NCBI RefSeq assembly: GCF_026230105.1
Contig: NC_079474.1
Span: 6,830,187 to 6,894,186 of the forward strand
Length of the DNA: 64,000 nt
Origin: Diorhabda sublineata
Lineage: Eukaryota > Arthropoda > Insecta > Coleoptera > Chrysomelidae
Reading direction: 5' to 3'
The notes under the pieces were generated by a model. That model saw only the letters and a program-made list of their open reading frames with translations, was not told where the DNA came from and searched no databases. Both the position numbers and the translations under genes were made by a program. This document shows, piece after piece, positions 36,150-46,349 of the stretch (position 1 is its first letter; the number at the start of each line of letters is the position of its first letter).

Positions 36150-37050
36150 TTGACAAAAAACATTTAAGAAATATAGAGCAAGATTAGGAACGGAAAAAAG
36201 TATTTAACGGAATATTTTTGGGAGTATAAAAGTACTGCTGAAAGAGAGAAATAAGTTAAAACATTTTGAAATGATTTTTTTAATAAAAACTATGTAGTAT
36301 CGAAATTTTCAGATGGATCAATGAAAACTGTGATTACCAGCGATAAGTTAATTTAAAGAAGTCAATAACAATATTTATTTATTGTAGATACCATAAAATT
36401 TAATTAGTAATATATCCATAATAGTGAAAACAAATTACTTGAATTCCAAATATATTCCACGTTTTAATTGATTTCTCGAAATTTTAGTATATTAACGAAT
36501 AAATTTCCGTTAGAATAATTGCTTAATTGATTGTCCTTGCATCTATAGACGGTCACGTAAATAAAACTTTATTGAATCTCTTGACATTGAAATTTATTAT
36601 ATGCACATTTATATATTTTACAATTGTCATTAAGTGAAACAACTAGTTTCATTGAGACTCGTTATAAATGAGGAATAAACAAAAAATTTATTGTGAGACT
36701 TGATTCAATATGGATTCGCGTTGATCTATAGCTTCATCCACAAATTACTAGTACCTACATAATTTTGTGTGAATATGTTTTTATGAAAACCAGAATTTTC
36801 AATACCATGAATTCTTTTGCTATTTTTTGAAGAAATACGTCTCTGTATTTCAAACTGGAGTTGGCTTGTGCCGTAACGTCAGTCATTATCATTAATGAGT
36901 ATGTGTTGGGTTTATTTTTAGCTTTATCGGAGACTTTGTGGTTAATATATTCAAAACTGAGTAGAATTTGCAACTTGGCAGTGAGTTTAGTATAAAAATT
37001 ATAATTGCACCTATAATTTATTAAAGTAAAAATTCTATACAATAGTCGTT
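36150..37050. other. Intron stretch, no feature recognised
   Basis: AT-rich. The 95-codon minus frame at 36755-37042 has no recognised motif. Confidence 0.35.
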
Positions 37051-37054
37051 TCTC

Positions 37055-37360
37055 AAATATCTTTTTGTATCTTTGTTTTTCCTTCTATTTATCGATAGTA
37101 CTTCATCTCGATTGCATTTAACTATCTATTTTATTGTTAGTTACCCACGTTTCACTTCCATGTGTCATTTTTGGAATTGTTATTGTATTGTAGACGCTCA
37201 GTTTTACTTTTTTAGATGTTTCCTTCTTATTGAACACAGTTTAATTCGAAACTTTTGTTGCTTTTTCATTCTGTTTGTAACCAACCTCCGCTTCTATTTT
37301 GCCGTCCTCTGTCGTTACTGTTCCAAGATATTCAAAAGTTATGACTTATTTTCTTGTTTA
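37055..37360 (-). mobile_element. LINE fragment (RT thumb region)
   Basis: Minus-strand frames give VITFEYLGTVTTEDGKIEAE and VGYKQNEK (about 37355-37270), then KVKLSVYNTITIPKMTHGSE and TWVTNNKIDS (about 37215-37110), then AIEMKYYR. This is the '.FKYLG..IT.DGKI..EI..R' and 'K..VY..I..P.L.YGSE.WV.N.K..SK.QA.EMKYLRR' order of an insect LINE. The long + frame at 37073-37480 is only its shadow plus the adjacent microsatellite. Confidence 0.7.
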
Positions 37361-37409
37361 TTATCATTGTTTTGTATTTTCCTGTGTCAATTTTCATTAG
37401 CAGCTTTTC

Positions 37410-37415
37410 TATCTT

Positions 37416-37448
<33 letters not shown>

Positions 37449-37467
37449 TTATCTATCTATCTATCTA
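37410..37467 (+). repeat. (CTAT)n microsatellite
   Basis: About 14 units of CTAT with two single-base interruptions (ctatcttt near the start, ctattt in the middle). Confidence 0.95.
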
Positions 37468-37494
37468 CCGATTTTCTTAGAAAGGAAAAAATCA

Positions 37495-37850
37495 TTGTTG
37501 GGGCGTTCGAAGGACGAAATCGCGGAAAATGGCCCCATTTCAATATTAAGAAAATAAAGTTAAATAAAGACAATGCACCGTATCGAAAATTAATGAAAAC
37601 GATGACAAATTTGTATAAATTAGGCATCAAATTGCTTCTATATCCACCGTATTCTTCAGAGAGGGCACCCAAAGACCTTTTCTTGTTCTCAGACCTCATC
37701 AGGATGCTCATTGAACAGAAATTTTGCACCAAGGAGTAATCGTCAATACTGAATTTTATTTTGACGTTAAAGACAAATCGTGATATAAAAATTATATCGA
37801 AATATGTAAATCACCACTATAATCGTTGACCCTCGAGACAACTTAAATAA
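37495..37850 (+). mobile_element. Mariner transposase C-terminal half
   Basis: A frame from about 37556 reads KLNKDNAPYRKLMKTMTNLY, KLGIKLLLYPPYSSERAPKD and LFLFSDLIRMLIEQKFCTKE, then after one frameshift TEFYFDVKDKS and YKNYIE. This aligns with 'DNAP.H.S.KTM.KL.ELGFELL.HPPYSPDLAPSD.FLFSDLKRML..KKF...EEV....E.YF..KDKSYYKNGIE'. The second catalytic Asp (DNAP) remains; at the third position PSDYFLF has become PKDLFLF, so an Asp is still there. It is a relic of the cecropia/Hsmar1-like group and distinct from the copy at 34395-34660. Confidence 0.8.
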
Positions 37851-37869
37851 ATAAAAAGAATCAATAAAA

Positions 37870-38240
37870 ACTATTTCTTCTTATGGTAGCCTACGAACTT
37901 CCCATCCCACCTTTGTTATGTTTCCTCCTCTGTGCAACAAAATCTGCATGCACCATGGGCTCAGGTCCCATGAAGGGCTTGTCTGCCCCCGATTTAGTGA
38001 GCTTATCAGCTATTTCATTTCCATTCACTCCAGTGTGTCCTGGAAAATTTTTCTAGGCAATCCGAAACGAGTTTAGTCTGTGTATTGGACAGAATTATGA
38101 TTTCCTATTTGCAATAGTTCCTTTCTAGATAAAACAATTTTTCAATTGCATAAATTTCTGCTTGAAAAATGCTTGGTGCTCAGGCTTTCAGAGTGTTTGG
38201 TTCTAGGCCTGTGCACTCTTATTCGAGTTCTGTAAATATA
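37870..38240 (-). mobile_element. LINE RNase H domain fragment
   Basis: Minus-strand reading gives, after frameshifts, PGHTGVNGNEIADKLTKSGA followed by DKPFMGPEPMVHADFVAQRR. PGHTG..GNE.AD.LA..GA is the final catalytic block of the RNase H domain found in Jockey/I/R1-type LINEs, and the GPEP segment follows it in several insect families. The preceding part of the domain (38040-38240) is more decayed. Confidence 0.75.
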
Positions 38241-38654
38241 ATAAGGTATAGGAAAATATGAAGAGAAAACGAACAGATGAACAGAACATGAAAAATAATT
38301 ATTAGATATACATGTCTGAAGAATAAGGAACGGAAAATATTTTGTTCAAGTTTCAATAATCTCTCTATACACAATAAGAAGTGTGTGCAGTTAATTTTAA
38401 GGGACTTAGGCCCGGTTTTCCTAATAACTATTATTTACCTAATAACCAAAAATTCGATTTCTCCACCTTCTAATAGATTAAACCTTCGAATAAATCGAAT
38501 TATTTGCCAAATAAGTAATTGGTAGTTACAAGTGTCAATTAAAGAGTTTAGTATAAAGTTAACCTAAAATATTATATATCAATGGTTAATTTATTATACA
38601 TTTATTTGATTCATCTTTCGAAATACTCGTCAAACAAATAATTAAATATTTAAT

Positions 38655-39470
38655 ATGGATGCGTGATAAATTTGATCATTACAATTTTTGGTCCGATGAT
38701 GAACTTTATAAACGGTTCCGTTTGTAGGAGCGCCCAGGTTATTTTTCAAGAAATAGAGCACAGTTTACAAAACTAAAAAAATCAGTGAATGCTCTTTACG
38801 AGAAAAATTTATGAAATTTTTTTCATCTAACGGGAAAAACGAAAACTGTTGAGGAATTCTATGGAAATGCTCGGTTCTCCAGAGTATTAGGTGCACTATA
38901 TACATGTCTTATATCGTCATTTTGCACTAATTTTCAAGAGGAAATCATGCTGAGCTGCTTAGAAACAGATAATCTTTCTTTTCAATCAACACATAAGTTA
39001 TCTGTGATACTAAGCTTAAAATTTTAATTATTGTGTCAAGATTGCCATGATCCACTCGCGATATCCACATTTTTGCTAACTCACAAATAAAAATGAGGTT
39101 TGAAATTGGCGAAATGGGTAAAGGTATGCTGCTTGAAGATAGTGGACATCCCCTTCGCCCTTACCTTTCAATTTCATTTTCCAATCCACCTGCAAAGTTA
39201 ATAAATTTTATAATGAGTCACTAATAAGGACAAAAAATTGCATTGCATCTTTGGAGTTTGGGAAAGACGATCTTCTGTATTATCTACAGGAATGAGGTGC
39301 CTTTTTAAATAATTTATGCCAAATGTCTAGTGTTATATATTTGTATGAGGAAAATATTGGTTATATCTAAATATTGAAGAGGAAAACCATGAAATGATTC
39401 CAGAGAATCATGAAACTCATAATGTTCGACAATAATTCGTAGATTATTTTAGAAATATGCAATGATTAAA
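38655..39470 (+). pseudogene. HARBI1-like (Harbinger) DDE transposase remnant
   Basis: Starts near FDHYNFWSDDELYKRFRL, like the N-terminal helical domain. The best-preserved part, about 39040-39215, reads DIHIFANSQIKMRFEIGEMG, then KGMLLEDSGHPLRPYLSISF, then SNPPAKLINF. This corresponds to the HARBI1 core 'GS.HDS.IF..S.......G...G.LLGDSGYPL.PYL..PF..P', where GDSGY carries the second catalytic Asp: the EDSGH here keeps that Asp but has lost flanking residues. Next comes HIRTKNCIA-like sequence then FGVWERRSSVLSTGMR, equal to R.VIER.FG.WK.RFP.L..G.R with the catalytic Glu lost. Many frameshifts. Harbinger nucleases cut and paste DNA; this copy cannot. Confidence 0.8.
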
Positions 39471-39499
39471 TTATAAGCACATAAAATATTATTTGCATA

Positions 39500-39700
39500 A
39501 TCTTTTATTGTTCGTATTGTTTTTTTTTTCATTTTTAATTCTAACTTCACAAGTTCTATTTGTTTTTAAGCTTGCTTCTCTTCTAAATATAACATTTCCA
39601 TTCTTGCAATAGCAAATTGGATGTCCACCTTTTTCTCCCAAGTATGACAATCTGTAATTTTATCTTCTAATATATTGATAAACAGAACAATTTCAATATG
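39500..39700 (-). pseudogene. Harbinger second ORF remnant (Myb/SANT-like partner, C-terminus)
   Basis: The minus frame gives NILEDKITDCHTWEKKVDIQ, FAIARMEMLYLEEKQA and KQIELVKLELKMKKKTIRTI, an amphipathic, Lys/Glu-rich coiled-coil tail. Such tails close the DNA-binding MADF/Myb-like partner protein that Harbinger elements encode next to the transposase. The N-terminal Myb domain was not recognisable in 39700-39950, so the assignment rests on position, orientation and the coiled coil. Confidence 0.55.
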
Positions 39701-40079
39701 AATGGTGATTTCAGATCTTTCAGAACACAACTTTCTTCAACTAGCGACTACTTCGACATTAATCTTACCAAAGCAAGTGCAAATAAAATTAATCACAGAT
39801 CGTTGTCACAAACACAGATCATAGAACATTTGTACGTTTATTTCTTTCCTTATTCAATACACGGACGATTGCTCTATAGGCACCTTTCATGGTGTTACCA
39901 ACAGTAGACTATTGGTTAATAAAGTGACAAATACTTATTAGTTAGTTTCCATTTAAACCAACTAGAGTGAAAAAACCGTAAACATTTATTCGACAATTAA
40001 AAGTTCCTACTAAAGTTATGTGGATAATAATTATTTGGTACTTTATTATAACGTGAAGAAACCGGCCCTTACAATATTT

Positions 40080-41250
40080 AGTACCGCAAATATTTTTATG
40101 AAAATATCAGTTTTCTAAAAATAACTATGTTGAAGTCATATAATAATATATACACATAAATACAGAACTTGAGAACTTTTGCAATGACCAATTCATATTT
40201 TTTTTTCATTTGAATTCTACTGGTAATCATATGTTTCGTATGAAAAAAGGAATATTACAAATAAATCATCGATAAATAACCTTTCAGCTTGTAATTATAT
40301 AGGAATAAAAATAAACTGAGCGAAGAACGATGAAATTTTGATGCAAACAAGGGAATTCATTGTACAAGATTCTCATTGAGGCAAACTCGGAACTTCTCCC
40401 ATTTATTAATATCGTTAAAGAAGCTTATTACATTCTATTTATAGATGTTCTCAGACAGAGTTGTATTTTGTAGGATGTCGGTAAATCTAAAAAAAAGAGA
40501 TCTTTGTTAAGTGGGAACCAGATGTTTGAATTATTGAACAGTTTTTTATCAAATCAATTATATAGGGCGTACCAGAAAAATTTTTATGGATGAAATATTA
40601 CTTATCAACTTCATATTTTGATAAATGAATATATTTATAACAATACACTGTTTTTGATTTCTAGCAAACTGGAATTGAAAAATTGAACATAAAGTTCATT
40701 ATTAATTTTGTGATTTCATGTGTATGGACTAAAAATATAGTCTGCTTCAATTTAATTTAAAGAAAGTGTCTAAAAAATTCATTTTCGTGTTGTTGTATCT
40801 GTATAACCTTTCTTCATTCTTTTGCCATTCTTAAGTATATTTTCTGTAATAATTTTTATCTATTTATTTGAAAAAAATGCATTTTTAATGCCCTTTTATA
40901 AGCTTGGTATGTTTGTAACAGAATCTTTGAAGTCGATGTAAGATTTAATTGAAAATCCCATATTATGAAGAACCGATCACAATCCAATAATTGCATAAAT
41001 TCGAACCATGATCCTGATAAGGTTGATCAGAACTAGCAGTTTTATATCCGATTTCTGGCAGGGCTACCCAACTAGCAAAGAACTTGCCTAGATACGTGGA
41101 GTGCACTTATCAAAATAATATAGCAAGCGCGATATTTAGCCACTTATTATTAGATAATTTGTCTACTTTGAATAAAAAAGAATAACACTTCACTGAACAA
41201 ATATGTTTCATTAGCAAACAAAAATGATATCAAATAAATATTTTGAATAA
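40080..41250. other. Intron stretch, no feature recognised
   Basis: AT-rich. An atatagggcgtaccag at about 40560 resembles an insect repeat end. No gene was seen. Confidence 0.4.
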
Positions 41251-41254
41251 GTTA

Positions 41255-41600
41255 AAAAACTCGTACCCTTAGGACCGTTATTTGGAATTCCACAATCTGG
41301 GAGCTAAAATCTGTGTCAGTCTAAACGCACAGTAGCAGGGTGCATTGTCGTGTTGCAGGACGATTTCTATTTGGGCACCGTTCAGCGCCTATTAAGCCTC
41401 CAATCAGGGCCTGTCGAGGTGAAATGAAGCATCGAAATAAAGGATCGACTTTCATAACCCAGAATATTGCTATTGATCACTATAGTGTCTCTTTCTGTTG
41501 GAAACAGTTTTATGCTACATTTTTTTGCTGTTCTGCAAGGTTTTTCGGAACCATTTTTGCTTGGGACTTTTTCATCGCAAAAATTTGAATAATAATCTGC
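41255..41600 (-). mobile_element. Mariner transposase fragment
   Basis: Minus frames give MKKSQAKMVPKNLAEQQKN (about 41590-41535), equivalent to the '..VCAKMVPK.LT.EQK' linker; then INSNILGYESRSFISMLHF (decayed 'VITGDESWI..YDPET'); and IEIVLQHDNAPCYCAFRLTQ (about 41370-41315), the second catalytic Asp block. The first catalytic Asp of GDE has become Tyr in this frame. The 82-codon + frame at 41340-41588 is the antisense shadow. Confidence 0.65.
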
Positions 41601-41604
41601 ATGA

Positions 41605-42720
41605 GGTTGAGATTAATTTCTTCTTCTATCATCAAAAAATAGCCAGTAGTATTGAAACACTTTTTGATTTACCAAACAAGGGGTAGCGGAAGGCAAAAAA
41701 ATTAATTTTTTGATTATATTATATATTATGTAGGATAACCTATTCATTTACTCCATTTACATTTATCTTGTTTTAAGTTAATATTTTGAGATGATATGTG
41801 AAAGGAAAACATGTACTTTAGATTTCTATTTAATTTCGAAGAAACTCCTGGGAGCAGCAAAATTTTGAATTGTTATAAAAACGCATTTTGGAGTTACCTA
41901 AGTTTCTTGAAATTCTAGCGGTGTATGAAATCCATGGCTTGAAATTGATCCCTTTATTTTTATTGTAAAAACCTATAGATTATTTGAGTTTCTACTGTAG
42001 AACTCTTCACTGCTTCCGGCAAATAAGAACCGCTTAGTTGGGCGGTTGTTATTAGACGCTGTATATATAACTTTATCACGAATTACATCAATTTTAAGTT
42101 GGAATCCACTTTCAACAAAGTTATTAAAGATTATTTTCCCGTATTGCAACAATCCCCCCCTATTGGCAATTTTACATTTTCGTTTTCAATCGCGATTTGT
42201 GATAAAACGACGAATTGTACAAAAAAAGGGCTGGAAATAATTCCTGTAGGAAAGTTTATGAGATATATTTTTTCCGAGCATTTAGGGATTCAATGTATAA
42301 TAAAAAAATGTATTTCCTCATTTCAAACTCAAAATTTTTTGTCTTCCGCCACCCATTTTCTGATAAGCAATTGTTTTCTTCAAATACTTGTTATTACGAA
42401 AATATGTGCCAGTTTTGAGGGTGTTACAATACTTTTTCATCCCAAAATCTCATTTTACCATACTATAACCTACGATCTGGATAAATTAGAATACTGCATG
42501 CTCGTGTCAGTAAGTACCTCGAGCGGTCTCCTTTCTTGTGTTTCGTCCTTCACGATTTTACGTACCTTCTAGTACATTTTATGCCAATAAAACACTTATG
42601 CACGGTTCATAGAATCATCATCAAATACTTTTAATATTCTACTGTAAACTTAGTCACCAATTTTCAAATTGCACACAAAATTTGATCACGACAGAAAAAT
42701 TTTTATAAATTACAATATTG
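41605..42720. other. Intron stretch with an unassigned 157-codon ORF
   Basis: The + frame at 42099-42572 is one of the longest in the window, but shows no recognisable motif and has Phe/Ile/Ser-rich composition that AT-rich DNA easily produces. A second frame (42215-42418) overlaps it. No splice signals or start context favour it. It is treated as unassigned and probably non-coding. Confidence 0.3.
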
Positions 42721-42729
42721 ATAATCAGC

Positions 42730-42920
42730 AGCTTATTCTGAAAATACTGTTTACACTACCACTACACAAACACTGTCTGATGCGTGTTTTGAAAACCAAG
42801 AGACTGAAGGTAAACAGTAATTGTGAGTGTTGGTGTAGTGTGTTCAGTATGAATATCACCAACGGTTTCAGAAATTCCAACTCCACATGTGCCTTGTACA
42901 GTAAGAGAATTTCGTCAGTG
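42730..42920 (+). repeat. Dispersed repeat, best-preserved copy
   Basis: Modules in order: ttacactaccactac, cactgtctgatgcgtgtttt, gaaaaccaagagactgaagg, taaacagtaattgtgagtgt, tggtgtagtgtgttcagtat and gaatatcaccaacggtttca. Pieces recur at 9040-9110, 29860-29980 (inverted) and 46170-46345. The antisense frame 42725-42931 happens to stay open. This is a non-coding dispersed element, probably derived from a DNA transposon terminal region. Confidence 0.55.
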
Positions 42921-42929
42921 ATTGCGCAC

Positions 42930-44610
42930 AAAATATGGATATTTCACTCTGTAAAAAAGTTTTTGGCTATTCTGGTTTGTATCCAATTTATGCAGTCATC
43001 TTTTAGAACTTAGTTTAATCAATATCACTTTTTGTAGACAGCAACGAGTGAATACACCAAATTGATGGCGATTTTAGATTTTCGAATATTTGAAAAAACA
43101 GACATTCCATAGTTTTTCTCGTCATGTTTCTGTTTTTTCAATCAACACATCCAAAGTTCACTTCTGCACTATTATTAATTTCAGGTGGTGTACTCGGCAT
43201 ATAACTTTCACTATTTTCCATATTTTTAGTCAACTATTTCTAAGTAAAGGTGTATTGAGAGACTACTATTTAAAACCAACAAATTTTTGAATCCGTTAGT
43301 TTAGATATTCAAAACGGTTTGTATTGTATATAAATGAAAGGATAAAAGTGATGATAAATATCAACTTTACGTTATCAGTGGTACGCAGAAAAGTATTCTT
43401 CATCAATGGTACAAAAAATGAAGAAATTGAAGATTGTACGTTCTGACAATAGATCAGACCAAGATAAACTATCTCGATGCATTCAATACAATTCCATTTT
43501 CACTATAAATATTTGTGAGGAATAAATATCGCAAACCACAATCTGAATTTAACTATTAGCTATAAAATTCCAATAAAGTCAATGTATTTTTAGAAATAAT
43601 TAACCCTAGATACATAATTTATTTACTAAAAATCATCTGGTTTAAATACAGAGAGTTTTAATTTCATGACGAAACTTTTGCTTATATTTTGATCGTTGTT
43701 ACATATTTAGCTCAACGCCTGACTGACCCATACCCACATTTTTGCGTAACTTTTAATGTAAAATTATCCGGACCACGTAAGAAAGTGTTCCGTTTAATGA
43801 TTGTGACTAATACTAACCAAAAACAAATTAATTCAGTTAATGAGATGTTGTTTTCAATTTTGAGTAAGAAATATGTAATGCCATGAATTTATTAATAGAA
43901 TCAAGCACATACTTTCGGTGCTTAACGTCAAAATGTGCCAATCCACATTTACTTTACACATATTAAAAAGAAAGAACCTATATTTTCGATAAGCACTCTA
44001 GATGGCACCATAAATAGTATTCAGAATACACTTTATAGTGTGAAAATAAGACAACAACAGTTTGGTCTGTTAATAAGGATAAAATGTAAGTCAAGTCGCT
44101 GAGCATTTCTTTTAACAACGCGTCCATACAGTCAGCTACAGAAACCGTGAGTAAACTAAGGTATTGTGAAGAGGTCATTTGTGAGAAATTCGAGGAAGCA
44201 CCTTCAGAACTCGCCCCGGCTACGCACTTGCCTTTGAGGTTGAAGTCAGTTTCCTTTGGGGTTAAGTGTGAAAAGATCTGTAACATGGACTGCTGCTGAT
44301 TCTATTTTTCTCGATAGAAAGAAAGTGATGAAATATCTAATAGAATTAACGTTAACTAGTGGAAATTTTCGATTCGCTTTCTTAAAATTATACTAGTATA
44401 GACTGCTACTGATTATATTCTTCCAAGCAGAAGGAAAGTGACAAAACATCTAATAGAACTAACCAGTGATCTTGACAAGAGATCATAGAAAAATACTTTT
44501 TTGTCACACGAAATTTTTATTATTGTGATAATTTTATTCATGTGGGCTCATTAACAATATATAATAATATTGTTTCAATCACTTCCAGTTTCATTTATAC
44601 GACTTGATAA
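42930..44610. other. Intron stretch, no feature recognised
   Basis: The open minus frame 43978-44286 (102 codons) and the short + frames have no recognised motif. Around 44310-44460 a segment (aagtga..aacatctaatagaa) occurs twice about 120 bp apart, a small tandem repeat. Confidence 0.4.
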
Positions 44611-44617
44611 GAATGTG

Positions 44618-45480
44618 TTCTAACAATCTCAAGAGGTTTTGTCATGTGTGTGGAGAATTAACTTCCTCATCTCAGCTTCGGAATTTCTGTGAAAAATCAA
44701 GATATATACTGGGTTCCACATAAATGTTTTGTATCGTGTGCTATGAGGTTGATGTAAACAAGAGCCCTGAAATATGTTATTTGCTAAACCAATGATTTGG
44801 ATAAAACCAAAGAGTCAGATTGTTATGTTTGTTTGATTCCAGCAATGGCATGCATGTCAACCGAGTTCAAATATACTATTCAGTTTTCATACTTGTATTC
44901 TGTTACCATACCTTTTCCACGTGGTATCAAACTTCCTGTGCCGAAGCCTCAAAACCAAAAGGTTAGGATTCTACTCAGGAACTTGTTCTAAATCAGCACG
45001 ATAAGGTATCTCGAGATAGACACTTAGTTATGAGTTGTCAACTTCAGAACAACCGCATCTATTGACACAAGTGATTTAAACGAAAAAGTTCGTGATTTGA
45101 TTCTGTTTAAAAAGCAGGCCAAGTTTTTGGGGTCTAGTTTAAATGAATGTAATTTAGTTCCTTCTGATTCCGAAAATTTTTTATTTTGAACATCGTGATG
45201 TTGAAATAAAACAGGTGCATGTGCAAGCAGGTGATTAATCTATTGTAATAACGTTTGATGAATTCATTGAATTTGATGGAAATTACTACTGCTCCTTGAC
45301 TCACTAAAAAACTAGTTTGAAAACAGTGTTACCACAAACGGAAATAAACTTCCTTTGTTGGGTTCTGTGAACAGGCATGAAAAATTTGTGTCATTACACT
45401 TTTTCTAAGACAGTAGGGATAGAAATTGTCACTATACATACGAAGTGTGGCAAAAATCACCCACTATAGGCAACGAAAAT
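44618..45480 (+). mobile_element. Remnant of a transposon-spread arthropod cysteine-rich protein
   Basis: Frames give NNLKRFCHVCGELTSSSQLR (44618 onward), NMLFAKPMIWIKPKSQ (about 44770), DCYVCLIPA (about 44817), a KYTIQFSYLYSVTIPFPRGI then KLPVPKP block (to about 44950), EKVRDLILFKKQAKFLGSSL then NECNLV (about 45080-45160) and KTKWIT-like remains. This recalls a highly repeated, unnamed arthropod family with FCYVCG, MPFA.PM.WREP, DCYFC...G, YPN.PSA.RPVPH, and LV.DL.L.K..AE.LGSRL..W.LL in this order. The paired Cys suggest zinc binding. I have no reliable family name. It is frameshifted throughout. Confidence 0.6.
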
Positions 45481-45484
45481 GTTA

Positions 45485-46165
45485 AAAATGAAGTACATGA
45501 AGCTCGGCCTAATAAAAATTTATGATTAAAGATGGCATCTGAAAGAGACATTTCCCAAATCCAATGAGGAAAAAAAAAGAACAAGAGGAAACATGAATGA
45601 TCTGGAAATGAATGATAATAAATTAACTTGCGATGCCATATAAAGCTTAAGGATGTAATCTATCTTCAAAAATACATGTACTAAATTCTCATTTAGATTT
45701 ATTTCTCGCAAATTTGCCATGGGTGACAAACCAGGCAAGAGGTTCCATCAGAATATTTCATTAACGGAACAGCGCTATTAAGGGAAATAGAGTGAAAAAA
45801 CTCTTTCAGAAGTCAAATATTTACGAAAATCAAAAGCATCCATTCTATAGAAAGCCATAATATATCTAAATGTAGCTAATGTTTGTACTTTTTACGAAAA
45901 TATATGTTTCGGTGTCACAAAAACACCTGAAGCGTCAAATTCTTCATTATATATTATTTTGTAGTGGCCTTAGCACAATCAAAATTTGTTTGTTTGATGT
46001 TACGAAAAAAGTTATCCAGTGTAATTTTAGTTGATGCCGTTATTGTTTATAGTCTTAATTTTAACCTCATTTTAGGAACATGTTTTGCTGTGTGAGTTTT
46101 GCTCGGACTAAAGGAGTACTTACAGATTTCCACCAAGCAGTGGAGACAGTTTATTAAATCCAACG
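45485..46165. other. Intron stretch, no feature recognised
   Basis: AT-rich, possibly the decayed 3' part of the preceding repeat, since a few protein-like words persist to about 45600. Confidence 0.35.
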
Positions 46166-46169
46166 ACCT

Positions 46170-46345
46170 AATTGTTGTTGTTTTTAGTTGCAAATCACTT
46201 TTGAAACTGTTGGTGATATTCATACGAAACCCATTTCTCATTACCCATACTATTACGCGGGTTTCGATTACCAAGTTATCGTCATCAGGCGTCGAATGTT
46301 ATACAAACGGGTGTCAGTATAATTGTTATAGTTGCTGTAGTAGCA
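46170..46345 (-). repeat. Dispersed repeat copy (inverted)
   Basis: Shares, on the minus strand, tatgaatatcaccaacagtt (about 46235-46210) with the copy at 42730-42920. On the + strand cgcgggtttcgattaccaag followed by ttatcgtcatcaggcg (about 46256-46292) carries the gataac..gttatc module, and gcagtaaacattgttgtt follows. The two modules are arranged around the same centre as in other copies. Confidence 0.5.
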
Positions 46346-46349
46346 GTAA

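Larger units (their letters stand above)
38409..40068. mobile_element. Complete PIF/Harbinger transposon insertion (1,660 bp, degraded)
   Basis: Ends are ggcccggttttc (left) and gggccggtttct (right, reverse-complemented), flanked by identical 3-bp TTA at 38406-38408 and 40069-40071, the expected Harbinger target duplication. Inside are a + strand HARBI1-type transposase remnant (about 38655-39470) and a converging minus-strand second ORF remnant (about 39700-39500). This two-gene convergent plan is typical of the superfamily. Stops and frameshifts in both show it is immobile unless helped by another copy. Confidence 0.85.

Noticed and set aside
37073..37480. 135-codon + strand ORF, Phe/Tyr/Ile-rich
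   Set aside because: Antisense shadow of a minus-strand LINE thumb region, extended by the CTAT microsatellite (repeated SIYL residues).
42669..43013. 114-codon + frame and its 68-codon antisense frame
   Set aside because: Both run through a dispersed non-coding repeat whose modules recur at 29860 and 46170.
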